Part shown: positions 26,204-34,462 of the stretch, one piece after another | Layout of the letters: each line of letters starts with the position of its first letter | Numbering within the stretch: position 1 is the stretch's first letter | Source: Mogibacterium sp. | Lineage (GTDB): Bacteria > Bacillota > Clostridia > Peptostreptococcales > Anaerovoracaceae | Assembly: GCA_017512145.1 (NCBI GenBank) | Contig: JAFWHB010000032.1 | Location: 186,001 to 250,000 of the forward strand | Reading direction: 5' to 3' | DNA: 64,000 nt | The notes under the pieces: generated by a model | The model's database searches: none | What the model was told of the DNA's origin: nothing | Seen by the model: the letters and a program-made list of their open reading frames with translations, nothing else | Made by a program: the position numbers and the translations under genes

Positions 26204-28180
26204 TTACTTGATCTTTATCTTCTTGGCTTTGGACCAATTGGATACATGTACGATGCCGCCCTCAACTTTATATGACCTTACACGGACATAATAATACTTC
26301 TTGGATTTAAGCTTCTTGATTTTGAGGGAGGTCTTGGTCTTCTTTACAGTCTTGATAGCTGTATCAGCTGAACTGAAGTCGCTGCTAAGGCTGTACTGGA
26401 TCTGTATCTTGTTGATTATCTTCTGGTTCTTCTTACTGACCTTCTTCCACTTGGCTGTCAGATACTTCTGGCCAGCCTTAGGCTTAGATATCTTCACTGC
26501 AGGAAGGTCCACAATCGCAGTCTGATCAATGGAAGTATGCTGAGCCAAACCACAGCGCATGCAAGTATATGTAAGTGTTCCGGCAGCGTATTCTGTTGGC
26601 TGAGCAGTTACCGCCGAAGTCCATGAGTGACCGGTTGCAGGAATGTCAACGCTGTGCTCTACATGCCCGAATCCATCATATGTGTAGAAATCTGCTTTGA
26701 ACGTTTGAATTCCGTTAGTGGTACATGTTGCCGGGGTTGTGATCTCGCTTACTGCATCGGCGGTTTCGCTGTTGGTCAAAGTGCCATCCATGCTCTTGCA
26801 GGTAGCCGTCACGGTGCTCATATCTGACGACCAATTGTACTCAATTGTGCTGTCATCCCATATGGTATCAGATACACCATAGTTCACGCCTGACAAAGTC
26901 AGCTCCTCACGGCTATACATATCTGTTGCATCTGCATCGTAGTCATAATGAGCTGAATTGCTGCCGCTGTATCTGAAACTGTAGCCCGTATTCACTGAAC
27001 CGGAAGTAGCACCCTTGAGGAACAGTTTGTCTGGTGCTCCGACCGTGCCGCTGTCGCTGTTAGTGATATCGCAAAGATAATTACGGCCATCATCCATATG
27101 AACGATGTTCCACATATGTCCGCCGCCTGATCTTGGGAAAGTTACTTCACCTGTTATCCGATGGCACTCTACGAGATCCGACTGGAAATCACTTTTGTCA
27201 CACAGATACTGGAAAGCCTTGGAATAACCTTCGCAGACGACTTTGGTCTCCGGCTTATCATCGAAGACATAGATAAGCTGCCAGATGTCACCATATGGAT
27301 CAGTAGTTGAGGCACTGTAATCATAATCTGTCAGTGCGCAGATCCTGTCCTTGTAAGCTGTCAGTTTGGCCAGATCGTCAAGATTTGCATACTGCGAAAC
27401 GATACTTGCTACCGTATCTGCACATTCTGATGCACTTGACGTCTTAGCGGTATCAAGTGCGTATGTTCCCCTTGTGCCATCGGCACTGTAGTCTCTGGAA
27501 ACTATGAATTCGAATGATACACAAGGTTGTTCACTGAAATAGATTTCTCTGGCGCCTTCTCCGAGAAATGCTGTTGAATTCAGCGGAAATGCCATTCCGA
27601 TCGTCTTATCATACCAATACAGGTTATATGGCATATCAAGGATAAGTGCATTAAGAATTGCTGCTACATCAATTCCCTGTTCATCGAAAAGCTTGTATTT
27701 GGCTTCACCTGTCATTCGCCTATCGGAGGTATAGAAGCCAGTCAGGCCAAAGTCAGCCGCAACAAGCTTCCACGGATATTTCTCTTTGCCTGTTGCTCTT
27801 ATATATGAGCCAAGGTATGTATCCAGAGGAAGACTGAATATAGCCTCTTCCCTGTTGCCCAGTGATGCCTCAGTGATCTCTGCTGCAAGGAAGTCATAGA
27901 CCATTTTGCTGTTCTCACTTAAGGTAGACCTTCTATTAGTCTTGCGGGCACGTAGCATTGTCTTGCCGCCAGACGGCTGAGATGCAACCTGCTTGTCAAT
28001 GAACTGCATCAGCAGGTCATCATCTGAAGCCTCGAAATCTTCTGCAAGGTAGTCAGCCTGAGGAGTTGCAAGTTCAAGTTCCTCGAGCGAATCCTGAGTT
28101 TCATCGGCAAATGCCGCTAGCGGCATGACTGCGATTAGCACAGCAGATATTAAGATAGATAGAGCTCTTCTGAATATCAT
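26204..28180 (-). CDS. Secreted transglutaminase-like protein with C-terminal fibronectin III module
   Basis: 658 residues with a signal peptide (MIFRRALSILISAVLIAVMP to about residue 25). The N-terminal region DDDLLMQFIDKQVAS and RKTNRRSTL parallels the giant protein at 19.6 kb (DDLLMDYFNKEVAG, NKTRRANL), showing paralogy. The transglutaminase-like core has KVVCEGYSKAFQYL (Cys), GGGHMWNIVHM (His) and NYLCDITNSDSG (Asp). It lacks the six repeats and the Ala-rich coil. One Cys-pair unit (TCTTNG, TCMRCG) and a Lys-rich fibronectin III module (PKAGQKYLTAKWKKVSKKNQ) end the protein. No sortase signal. Likely acts on cell-surface proteins or peptides. Confidence 0.8.
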   Translation of the reverse strand: MIFRRALSILISAVLIAVMPLAAFADETQDSLEELELATPQADYLAEDFEASDDDLLMQFIDKQVASQPSGGKTMLRARKTNRRSTLSENSKMVYDFLAAEITEASLGNREEAIFSLPLDTYLGSYIRATGKEKYPWKLVAADFGLTGFYTSDRRMTGEAKYKLFDEQGIDVAAILNALILDMPYNLYWYDKTIGMAFPLNSTAFLGEGAREIYFSEQPCVSFEFIVSRDYSADGTRGTYALDTAKTSSASECADTVASIVSQYANLDDLAKLTAYKDRICALTDYDYSASTTDPYGDIWQLIYVFDDKPETKVVCEGYSKAFQYLCDKSDFQSDLVECHRITGEVTFPRSGGGHMWNIVHMDDGRNYLCDITNSDSGTVGAPDKLFLKGATSGSVNTGYSFRYSGSNSAHYDYDADATDMYSREELTLSGVNYGVSDTIWDDSTIEYNWSSDMSTVTATCKSMDGTLTNSETADAVSEITTPATCTTNGIQTFKADFYTYDGFGHVEHSVDIPATGHSWTSAVTAQPTEYAAGTLTYTCMRCGLAQHTSIDQTAIVDLPAVKISKPKAGQKYLTAKWKKVSKKNQKIINKIQIQYSLSSDFSSADTAIKTVKKTKTSLKIKKLKSKKYYYVRVRSYKVEGGIVHVSNWSKAKKIKIK

Positions 28181-28258
28181 TTAAAGTCCTTTCTGTCTTC
28201 TGCTAATGCCCCCGCACTAATACACCGCAGAAGTAATAATAATTCGTTTAATTGTATC

Positions 28259-28292
28259 AAAAATACCACTCCATATTAAGAGGAAGCGGTAT
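28259..28292 (-). terminator. Rho-independent terminator after femAB-type gene transcript start region
   Basis: ATACC (28263-28267) with GGTAT (28288-28292), extended by C/G, T/A and CC/GG pairs with one mismatch and a bulge, followed by TTTTTG on the minus strand. It lies downstream of the FemAB stop codon (28417). On the plus strand the hairpin is also followed by a T-rich run (28301-28308). Confidence 0.6.
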
Positions 28293-28416
28293 AGATTAAT
28301 TCTTTTTTCCTTTATTGTAAGAATTAATATCAGGGCCTTGCCGCAAAGCTCAGCCCTGTTCTAATCAAAGCATTTGTATCCAGCATGTACATCATAGCGA
28401 ATCTCTTTCAGTCTGA

Positions 28417-29748
28417 TTATTCTGATGCCTGCTGTCTTTTCATGATTCGCTTGTTCTGTATGTTGTGATAAATCGGTATCAGTTTGCTGTATGCGAAGAA
28501 TACAGGCTTGTTCAATATGTAGTCAAATTCGCCGATAAATTCTGTCAGCTCTCCGCCCCACTTCTTCTTGAATTCATAGAGTCCGATAGCGCTGCCTGCT
28601 GCATCCGGTCTTCCGACAGTGCCAAAACCATCGAACACCCTGAGTCCCTCAGCATTGGCATCTTCGATCATCTTCTCGTAAACAGCATAGTTCGGGTAAT
28701 ATCTGCTGTAGTCCATGTCATTAGCGCCATAAAGTGTCCAGATCTTATCAAGATACTTGACTGTCAGATAAGCACATACAATGACCTGTTCCTGCGGGCG
28801 TCCCTCAAGCTCGGCAAGCTTCTTGTGAAGTGCTGCAAGCCTGTTATCAATCTCTTTGACCATGCCTCTGGCCTTCTTGCTCTGACCCTCAGCATACTTA
28901 GTTCTCAGAGCCTCGTTCTCGGCAAGATCAGCCTTTGCCCTCTCTGTCAGAGCCTTGATATCGACCCTGCCAAGATAGATGTCGGCCATCCCGTATTTGT
29001 GAAGAATATCATAGAACTTTGCATAGAATCCCATATCATGAGAAATGTATCCCTGTCTCGCCTCTGTCATCTTGGTAAGGCGTACGAATTCCGGAATATC
29101 GTCAGCAGTTCCGATATATGCCTCAACGTGGCTCTCGTGACTCTTCCTGATCTCATGCAAAGTGGTCTTGCTGTATCTTGCCTGTATGTCTTCCAGAGTT
29201 CCTGTAATGTCAATCCGGAATGTAAATCTCGGCTGCTCATTCTCAAAGGCATAATTGAGTGGTTTGCGTTTATATCCCAGTCCTTCGAGGAATCTGACAA
29301 GATCCTCGTTGTTGTTACGCTCAGACAGTGCACCATCTGCAATACCATCTGGTGCATCACCGGTAACATTACCTTCAACATCCACTCTGTGAAGACGGAT
29401 ATCCGGATCGATCTTGAAGAACAGTGCCTTATGCTTCTTGCCAAGAGCCTTGATAGCTCCGGTAAAGTATTCAAGCAGCTCCAGGTCTTCCCAGTCCATA
29501 GTGAAGCCTCGAGGGATATAGAAATATGTATATCCGGCTACAAGAGCCTTCTTAAGAACGAGAGCTGTCGCGACCAGTCTTCCATTCTCACGAACACCAA
29601 CATGGAGTGGCTGCCAGCTTCTGATCTTCGAAACCTCGCCCCACTCATACGATCCCAGGAAATGCGTCTTGACTTTGCCTGAGTTGTCTCGGGCAAAGCC
29701 ATCGAATTCCTCTATATTAATATTCTCAGCGAATTCAAATTGTCTCAT
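28417..29748 (-). CDS. FemA/B/X-type lipid II interpeptide bridge aminoacyltransferase
   Basis: A 443-residue cytoplasmic enzyme that adds amino acids from aminoacyl-tRNA to the stem peptide of lipid II. Two GNAT-like subdomains are seen: the first with HFLGSYEWGEVSKI and FYIPRGFTMDW, and the second with IVCAYLTVKYLDKIWTLYGA and YPNYAVYEKMIEDANAEGL, GLYEFKKKWGGELTEFIGEF. Between them (about 265-320) is the paired antiparallel coiled coil (LTERAKADLAENEALRTKYA) that is diagnostic for FemA/FemB. The amino acid used cannot be predicted. It is transcribed after radC. Confidence 0.92.
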   Translation of the reverse strand: MRQFEFAENINIEEFDGFARDNSGKVKTHFLGSYEWGEVSKIRSWQPLHVGVRENGRLVATALVLKKALVAGYTYFYIPRGFTMDWEDLELLEYFTGAIKALGKKHKALFFKIDPDIRLHRVDVEGNVTGDAPDGIADGALSERNNNEDLVRFLEGLGYKRKPLNYAFENEQPRFTFRIDITGTLEDIQARYSKTTLHEIRKSHESHVEAYIGTADDIPEFVRLTKMTEARQGYISHDMGFYAKFYDILHKYGMADIYLGRVDIKALTERAKADLAENEALRTKYAEGQSKKARGMVKEIDNRLAALHKKLAELEGRPQEQVIVCAYLTVKYLDKIWTLYGANDMDYSRYYPNYAVYEKMIEDANAEGLRVFDGFGTVGRPDAAGSAIGLYEFKKKWGGELTEFIGEFDYILNKPVFFAYSKLIPIYHNIQNKRIMKRQQASE

Positions 29749-29774
29749 AGTATTACGTTATAAAATGATTGATT

Positions 29775-30461
29775 CTAATCCGGTATATATCCCTGATCTC
29801 TCAGGCTGACATAATTGTCCTTACCGACTATCACATGATCGACAAGTCTTACACCAATGATCCGTGAGGATTCTATCAGACGGTTGGTCACGGCGATATC
29901 TTCCGGACTTGGAGTCGGATCACCGCTCGGATGGTTATGAGCAACAACTACTGCAGCTGCTCCCCGCCTAACTGCGGGTCCGAATACCTCTCTCGGATGG
30001 ACCGGAGTCATTTCGAGATTGCCTATCGAGATGACCTTCTTGGATTCTACCATCAGCTTGGTATTAAGAAAGATCGCTATAAAGAGTTCTCTGCGCTCGT
30101 ACATCATATCCTGCATGACGAGCTTTACAACATCATCACCGCTGGACAATCTGCCAAGATTCTCTTTAACGCCTTCCGTCATCAGTCTCTTGCTAAGTTC
30201 AAGTGCTGCGACTATCGAGCAAGCTTTGGCAGCACCAATGCCGTCTATCTTCATGAGCTCTCTGACATCAGCCTTGCCAAGTTCGCCAACATCAGACGCC
30301 GCAAAAGCAAGGACATCCTCAGCTAATCCGATAGCAGACTTCTCCCTCGTTCCATTCCGGATAATAAGCGCCAGAAGCTCTGAGTTACTAAGACCAGACG
30401 GCCCTGCGAATAGGAGTTTTTCCTGAGGGCGTTCACTCTCAGGCATAAGTTTGATCTGCAT
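29775..30461 (-). CDS. radC: RadC-family JAB1/MPN+ metalloprotein
   Basis: 228 residues from ATG 30461, chosen because GGAGAGGAG precedes it; an ATG eight codons upstream has no site. The N-terminal half is a helix-hairpin-helix region (MKIDGIGAAKACSIVAALEL). The C-terminal JAB domain has the zinc site VAHNHPSGDPTPSPED with His-x-His and Asp, plus the upstream Glu. The family was named for DNA repair, but later work did not support that role in E. coli; its biochemical function is unresolved. Here it follows cmk, with a hairpin in the gap. Confidence 0.93.
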   Translation of the reverse strand: MQIKLMPESERPQEKLLFAGPSGLSNSELLALIIRNGTREKSAIGLAEDVLAFAASDVGELGKADVRELMKIDGIGAAKACSIVAALELSKRLMTEGVKENLGRLSSGDDVVKLVMQDMMYERRELFIAIFLNTKLMVESKKVISIGNLEMTPVHPREVFGPAVRRGAAAVVVAHNHPSGDPTPSPEDIAVTNRLIESSRIIGVRLVDHVIVGKDNYVSLRDQGYIPD

Positions 30462-30505
30462 ATATTCTCCTCTCCGGGAGCACACATACAGATATTAACA
30501 CCAAT

Positions 30506-30532
30506 AGGCCCCGCCGTGAATAAGCGGGGCCT
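30506..30532 (-). other. Strong GC stem-loop between cmk and radC
   Basis: AGGCCCCGC (30506-30514) pairs perfectly with GCGGGGCCT (30524-30532), loop CGTGAATAA. No T-run follows on the minus strand (TATTGGTG), so termination by the intrinsic route would be weak. It may protect the cmk mRNA 3' end. Confidence 0.6.
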
Positions 30533-30548
30533 GAAAGTTATGTGTTGT

Positions 30549-31229
30549 TTAATTGTCGGTATTCTGAATCTCCACGTTATCCTGCGATTCTTTCACGATT
30601 CGCTCGATCGCTTCGATATTCTCCTCTATCGTCATGTGCGAAGTATCAAGGAATACAGCATCTTCAGCCTGTCTCAGAGGATGATAATCTCTGTGAGAAT
30701 CCTGATAGTCTCTCTGCTGAATATCAGCATAGATCTCGTCAAAGTCCGCTGGCTTGCCTGCCTCTACAAGCTGGTCATATCTGCGCTGTGCCCTGATCTT
30801 AGGATCTGCTGTCATGAAGATCTTGACCTCAGCATCCGGAAGTACCTCTGTGCAGATGTCACGGCCTTCCATCACTACGCTCTTGATCGAAGCGATGTGC
30901 TTGCTGACTGCATCGACTTTGGCTCTGACGACCGGCAGCTTGGAAATATTCGAAGCGGCCATCGAGATCTCGTTAGTCCTGATCAGGCCACCGACATCCT
31001 CACCATCGAGATATACATGATTGTCGGCAAAGTCGATTGTCGTCCTTGAGAGCATCTCCTCTACTGCATCAACATCATCAGGATTGACGCCTTCTCTGAC
31101 AGACTTAAGTGCGATGGAGCGGTACATAGCTCCTGTGTCGATATACTCTATACCAAACCTGGAAGCGATAGCTTTGGCGATAGTGCTCTTGCCTGTTCCT
31201 CCAGGTCCGTCAATTGCGATTCTAAGCAT
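30549..31229 (-). CDS. cmk: Cytidylate kinase
   Basis: A 226-residue kinase converting CMP/dCMP to the diphosphates. Walker A GPGGTGKSTIAKAIA is at the N-terminus (residues 8-22), followed by YIDTGAMYRSIAL and the CMP-binding insert with VVMEGRDICTEVLPDAEVKI, and the Arg-rich lid (KIRAQRRYDQL). It is 23 bases after nrdR, so nucleotide metabolism and its regulator are in one unit. Full family length. Confidence 0.96.
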   Translation of the reverse strand: MLRIAIDGPGGTGKSTIAKAIASRFGIEYIDTGAMYRSIALKSVREGVNPDDVDAVEEMLSRTTIDFADNHVYLDGEDVGGLIRTNEISMAASNISKLPVVRAKVDAVSKHIASIKSVVMEGRDICTEVLPDAEVKIFMTADPKIRAQRRYDQLVEAGKPADFDEIYADIQQRDYQDSHRDYHPLRQAEDAVFLDTSHMTIEENIEAIERIVKESQDNVEIQNTDN

Positions 31230-31252
31230 TAATAATTACTCCTTGAAATGAT

Positions 31253-31699
31253 TTATTTAAGTTTGTTGATCTCGTCTATGAAGGTATCGACGCTCTTGAA
31301 TTCCTGATAAACCGAGGCAAATCTTACATATGCTACCTGATCGATCTTCTTGAGCTCGTCCATGATGAGTCTTCCGATGATGGTGGATTTGATCTCCTTC
31401 TCCATTGTATTGGAGAGGCCTCTCTCGATGTTATCGGCTATTCTCTGAACATCATCGTAAGTGACTGAAGTCTTCTGGCAGGCCTTCATGATGCCGTTTA
31501 TGATCTTGTTCTTGTCAAAGCTCTCACGGGTACCGTCTTTCTTGACTACTACAAGCAGCGAATTCTCGATCTTCTCGAAGGTCGTGAATCTCTTGTGGCA
31601 TTTGCCACACTCTCTTCTCCTCCTTGTTGCCAGACCATCTTCAACAGGTCTGGAATCTACGACTTTGGTATCCTCATAATTGCAATACGGGCACTTCAT
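31253..31699 (-). CDS. nrdR: Transcriptional repressor NrdR of ribonucleotide reductase genes
   Basis: 148 residues. A zinc ribbon with CPYCNYEDTKVVDSR and CGKCHKRFTTFEK (Cys3/6 and Cys31/34-type pairs) binds DNA. The ATP-cone domain (VVKKDGTRESFDKNKIINGI) senses ATP/dATP. It normally represses nrd operons by binding two 16-bp NrdR boxes. No nrd gene is in the window, but a NrdR-box-like palindrome lies at the promoter of the upstream prolyl isomerase gene, so autoregulation is possible. It is 15 bases after that gene. Confidence 0.97.
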   Translation of the reverse strand: MKCPYCNYEDTKVVDSRPVEDGLATRRRRECGKCHKRFTTFEKIENSLLVVVKKDGTRESFDKNKIINGIMKACQKTSVTYDDVQRIADNIERGLSNTMEKEIKSTIIGRLIMDELKKIDQVAYVRFASVYQEFKSVDTFIDEINKLK

Positions 31700-31714
31700 G
31701 TCTCTTAACCTCCG

Positions 31715-32818
31715 CTATTTACCGACGCTGTACTCCATTACTTTGTCCATTACCTTCTTGTACAGGTATGTAGTGTACAAGTCATTCTCTTCGGCATACT
31801 CCTGAATAGTGACGCCTTTCTCTTCTTCATAGGAATCCTCTGTATAACCTGCATCCTCCAGAAGTCCGAGAAGATAACCGTTATAATCATCAGGTGAAAC
31901 CTCTATCTCTTCAAGTCTGACAATCTCGTTGAGGATCAGCTCTCTCTTGACGGCTGTCTCAGCTGCATCCTGAGCCAGATTATTGAATTCCTCCTCTGAG
32001 ACCCCCATCTGCTGCTGCAGAAAATCGGCAAATTCCATGCCGCTTGCCTCAGCATAATCCATATAAGAAGATACAAGCTTGGTCTTCCTGTCCTTAAGTT
32101 CCTTGTCTGGATACTTAATGACCTCAGTTCCATCGAAGATCTGATTGAAAACACTGACTCTTGCATCGCCTTCTGCGCTGCTCTCCTTGCTGGCAAGAAG
32201 ATCTGCTCTGATTGAATCCTCGTACTCCTTAACTGTGGAATAATCAGTGTTATTCTTCACCCAGTCCTCGTTGTATTCAGGAACGTTCTCAACGAGAATG
32301 TAATTGATCGTGATCTTGAAGACGGCTTCCTTACCGGCCAGATCTGCGTTACCGTAATTCTCAGGGAATGTCACCGGAAGATCAAAGCTCTCTCCTGCCT
32401 TGTGTCCGATGATGCCCTCGGCAAATCCGTCAATGTAGTTGTTATCGGCAATGTTCAGCTCCACATCCTCAGCAGAGCCGCCGTCAAACTCGACGCCATC
32501 AAGACTTCCGGAATAATCGATATTGATTATGCTGGTTGGTTCTACAGTTCCCTCGGTATTCTGAGTGGTTGTTCCTGTCTCAACCAAAGCCTGATCGATG
32601 TAGTCCCTGACCTCAGCGTCAGTTACTGTGCTGTCCGGAGTCTCATACTCGAGTCCCTTGTATTCGGCGAGTTTGATGTATTCGGTGTAATCCTCGTAAT
32701 CGTAATCACCCGGTACCTGTGCCTTAGAACCACATGATGTAGTAAGAACCAGCATCATCAGCATTAAGACTGCAAGTGCCGGGATTCTAAAGCCGAGTTT
32801 GGAATTGTACGCTTTCAT
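31715..32818 (-). CDS. Lipoprotein, trigger-factor-like peptidyl-prolyl isomerase
   Basis: A 367-residue predicted lipoprotein. The hydrophobic signal ends in the lipobox LTTSC (Cys about residue 29). An FKBP-type isomerase domain follows (about 95-185) with IINIDYSGSLDGVEFDGGSA and FAEGIIGHKAGESFDLPVTF. After it is a helical region (about 190-350) resembling the C-terminal chaperone domain of trigger factor (ELILNEIVRLEEIEVSPDDY). No N-terminal ribosome-binding domain is present. It should fold secreted proteins outside the membrane, which fits the many exported proteins nearby. It leads the nrdR-cmk run. Confidence 0.85.
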   Translation of the reverse strand: MKAYNSKLGFRIPALAVLMLMMLVLTTSCGSKAQVPGDYDYEDYTEYIKLAEYKGLEYETPDSTVTDAEVRDYIDQALVETGTTTQNTEGTVEPTSIINIDYSGSLDGVEFDGGSAEDVELNIADNNYIDGFAEGIIGHKAGESFDLPVTFPENYGNADLAGKEAVFKITINYILVENVPEYNEDWVKNNTDYSTVKEYEDSIRADLLASKESSAEGDARVSVFNQIFDGTEVIKYPDKELKDRKTKLVSSYMDYAEASGMEFADFLQQQMGVSEEEFNNLAQDAAETAVKRELILNEIVRLEEIEVSPDDYNGYLLGLLEDAGYTEDSYEEEKGVTIQEYAEENDLYTTYLYKKVMDKVMEYSVGK

Positions 32819-32832
32819 GTTTGTTACCTCGC

Positions 32833-32862
32833 ATAATAAGCCACATTACTATTCGATGTTAA
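32833..32862 (-). promoter_or_regulatory. Candidate promoter of the prolyl isomerase-nrdR-cmk operon
   Basis: On the minus strand TTAACA (32857-32862), an 18-base spacer and TATTAT (32833-32838), ending 15 bases before the start codon at 32818. The short leader and GAGG site leave little room, but both hexamers are close to consensus. The -35 box abuts the NrdR-like palindrome. Confidence 0.5.
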
Positions 32863-32877
32863 CACAAGATGTTGTGT
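32862..32877. promoter_or_regulatory. NrdR-box-like palindrome
   Basis: ACACAAGATGTTGTGT, palindromic except for its central AT-rich core. It matches the published 16-base NrdR box pattern acaCwAtATaTwGtgt, quoted from memory, at 14 of 16 positions. A second box at the usual spacing of about three helical turns is not evident. It touches the -35 box of the transcript that encodes NrdR. Confidence 0.45.
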
Positions 32878-32892
32878 TTTTCAAGGCAACAC

Positions 32893-32915
32893 AAAACTCC
32901 GGCCTTGGCCGGAGT
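32893..32915 (-). terminator. Rho-independent terminator of the infC-rpmI-rplT transcript
   Basis: ACTCCGGCC (32896-32904) pairs with GGCCGGAGT (32907-32915), with a tight central turn, followed by TTTTGTGTT on the minus strand. It lies 35 bases after the stop of the small membrane protein gene. Confidence 0.82.
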
Positions 32916-32949
32916 CATTGTATTTGCTATGAATTATCTGATATATCGA

Positions 32950-33132
32950 TCAATTGTCTTCAGGACTTTCAGTCTCTCTCTTCTTTGCCTCTGCTGCCTG
33001 TCTTCTTGCCTCAGCGCGCTGCCTCTTAAGGCGAGCATTCTTATCTGTAAGATACCACCAGGCAACTGCACAGACTGCGACAAAACAAGCTGCAATGAAG
33101 ATTACTCCAATGTGACTAACGAAATAATCCAT
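32950..33132 (-). CDS. Small single-pass membrane protein of unknown function
   Basis: 60 residues. It starts MDYFVSHIGVIFIAACFVAV, a single transmembrane helix (about 7-27), followed by a strongly basic then acidic helical tail (KNARLKRQRAEARRQAAEAK). No good ribosome binding site is seen, but the gene begins 12 bases after the rplT stop and ends before the operon terminator, so it is likely expressed by coupling to the ribosomal protein genes. I do not recognise a family. Confidence 0.6.
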   Translation of the reverse strand: MDYFVSHIGVIFIAACFVAVCAVAWWYLTDKNARLKRQRAEARRQAAEAKKRETESPEDN

Positions 33133-33144
33133 GACTATATAGTA

Positions 33145-33498
33145 TTAGCAATACTTCTTTGCAGTCTCACAGAGCTGAGCGAAACCAGCTGCATCATAGA
33201 TAGCCATCTCGGAGAGCATCTTGCGGTTGATTTCGATTCCGGACTTCTTGAGACCGTTCATGAGTTTGCTGTAGGACAGACCATTAGCTCTTGCAGCTGC
33301 ATTGATTCTTGCGATCCAGAGTCTTCTGTATTCTCTCTTCTTATTCTTACGACCTACGTATGCAGATCTCAGGCTTCTCATTACTGCAGGGTTAGCAGCT
33401 GTGAAAGTGTTCTTTCTTCTGCCATAGAATCCCTTAGCCTGCTTCAGTACTTTCTTATGTCTCTTATGAGCATTAACGCCCTTCTTAACTCTTGCCAT
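33145..33498 (-). CDS. rplT: Large ribosomal subunit protein bL20
   Basis: 117 residues, full length. [20 protein letters not shown] and the [20 protein letters not shown] segment form the basic N-terminal extension; the C-terminal domain ([20 protein letters not shown]) binds 23S rRNA helices 40/41. In Bacillota this same domain represses the operon by binding a mimic in the leader RNA, and such a leader is present upstream of infC. AGGAGG precedes the start. Confidence 0.98.
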   Translation of the reverse strand: MARVKKGVNAHKRHKKVLKQAKGFYGRRKNTFTAANPAVMRSLRSAYVGRKNKKREYRRLWIARINAAARANGLSYSKLMNGLKKSGIEINRKMLSEMAIYDAAGFAQLCETAKKYC

Positions 33499-33515
33499 AT
33501 CGTTACACCTCCTGA

Positions 33516-33716
33516 TTATTTAGCCATTGATCTCAGCATACGCTTCAGATCTGCACTCTTGAGAGTAGTCGCCTTACGGAGACCTCTTTTTCTCTTAGCT
33601 GTCTTCTTGGTGAGAATATGGCTCTTATATGCCTTGTTTCTCTTGACTTTGCCGGAGCCTGTAACGTGCAGACGCTTCATCGCGCCTCTGTGTGACTTCA
33701 TTTTGTTCTTAGCCAT
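33516..33716 (-). CDS. rpmI: Large ribosomal subunit protein bL35
   Basis: 66 residues, starting [20 protein letters not shown], highly basic ([20 protein letters not shown]) and of standard length. It lies between infC (25 bases) and rplT (17 bases) with a consensus AGGAGG. It belongs to the large subunit near the peptidyl-transferase region. Confidence 0.98.
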   Translation of the reverse strand: MAKNKMKSHRGAMKRLHVTGSGKVKRNKAYKSHILTKKTAKRKRGLRKATTLKSADLKRMLRSMAK

Positions 33717-33741
33717 TTGGGTTGTCCTCCTATGTTAACTC

Positions 33742-34272
33742 TTATTTCTTGTCTTTCTTAGGGGCAAGGAACATGTTCATTCTCCTGCCTTCCATCTTAG
33801 CGGCCTTCTCAACTACACCGTAGTCAGAAACCATCTCAGCGAATTTGTCCATTGCGTCGAATCCGAGCTGTGTATAATCACGCTCTCTGCCGCGGAATCT
33901 CAGTGAAACCTTGACCTTGTCTCCGTCCTGAAGGAACTTGATCGCATTCTTGGCCTTGACCTCAACGTCGTGGTCCTCGATGGAAGCGCTCAGTCTGATC
34001 TCCTTGATCTCTGTGACATGTTGATTCTTCTTAGCGGTCTTCTCTTTCTTCTGCTGCTCGTAACGGTACTTTCCGTAATCGAGAATCTTGCAAACCGGTG
34101 GAACAGCATTAGGTGAAATGTTGACCAGGTCGAGATCAGCCTGCTCTGCAAGGCTCAGTGCTTCGTCAATACTTACGATGCCTCTCATCTCGCCATTCTC
34201 ATCAATGAGACGAACCTCACTGGCTCTGATCTCCTCATTGATCTGTGTCTGTTTGTTATCCTTAGTGCTAAT
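33742..34272 (-). CDS. infC: Translation initiation factor IF-3, AUU start codon
   Basis: IF-3 binds the 30S subunit, blocks early joining of 50S and checks the start codon. The reading frame is open to a TTG at 34287, but that TTG is inside the GGAGGT ribosome binding site. The ATT at 34272, seven bases after GGAGGT, is the proper start and gives (M)STKDNKQTQINEEIRASEVR, where the family starts. AUU is the well-known start of infC and allows IF-3 to repress its own translation. Both domains are present (VRLIDENGEMRGIVS, then VSLRFRGRERDYTQLG) with the linker QQKKEKTAKKNQ. Confidence 0.95.
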   Translation of the reverse strand: MSTKDNKQTQINEEIRASEVRLIDENGEMRGIVSIDEALSLAEQADLDLVNISPNAVPPVCKILDYGKYRYEQQKKEKTAKKNQHVTEIKEIRLSASIEDHDVEVKAKNAIKFLQDGDKVKVSLRFRGRERDYTQLGFDAMDKFAEMVSDYGVVEKAAKMEGRRMNMFLAPKKDKK

Positions 34273-34314
34273 AGTTCTTACCTCCAAAATCCTTTACAAG
34301 ACAGCCCGCAAATG

Positions 34315-34421
34315 AAAAAATTCGCGGACACACAAGTATCCGCGAATCAGAATAATCTGTGATATCGAGCCCTACCAACGCTAGTCTGTAAGGCGAGAAG
34401 CGGATAACTTCTGCTTTAACC
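34315..34421 (-). ncRNA. L20-type ribosomal leader with attenuator hairpin
   Basis: The untranslated leader between promoter and infC. It contains several pairing blocks (around CGCTTCTCGCCTTACAGACT and AGCGTTGGTAGGGCTCG on the minus strand). It ends in a perfect 8-bp terminator stem TTCGCGGA / TCCGCGAA (34321-34328 and 34339-34346) followed by six Ts. The position, length and the attenuator match the Firmicutes L20 leader, in which bL20 binds an rRNA-like fold and favours termination. The precise fold was not computed. Confidence 0.75.
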
Positions 34422-34427
34422 TCAGAT

Positions 34428-34456
34428 ATTATATGAATTTGTCAGAGTAAAGTCAA
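34428..34456 (-). promoter_or_regulatory. Promoter of the infC-rpmI-rplT operon
   Basis: On the minus strand TTGACT (34451-34456), a 17-base spacer and TATAAT (34428-34433): close to the sigma-A consensus. Transcription should start near 34421, giving a leader of about 150 bases before infC. Confidence 0.85.
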
Positions 34457-34462
34457 GAGAAA

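Noticed and set aside
28465..29682. 405-codon open frame on the plus strand opposite the FemAB gene
   Set aside because: It lies wholly antisense to a clear FemA/B protein, has no ribosome site, and its translation is Cys/Ser/Leu/Ile-rich without domain structure, as expected for a shadow frame.
30506..30532. Hairpin considered as terminator of cmk
   Set aside because: The stem is strong but no T-run follows on the minus strand, so it is listed only as a stem-loop.
32869..33738. 289-codon plus-strand frame across rplT and rpmI
   Set aside because: Antisense to two ribosomal protein genes; Leu/Ser/Cys-rich shadow.
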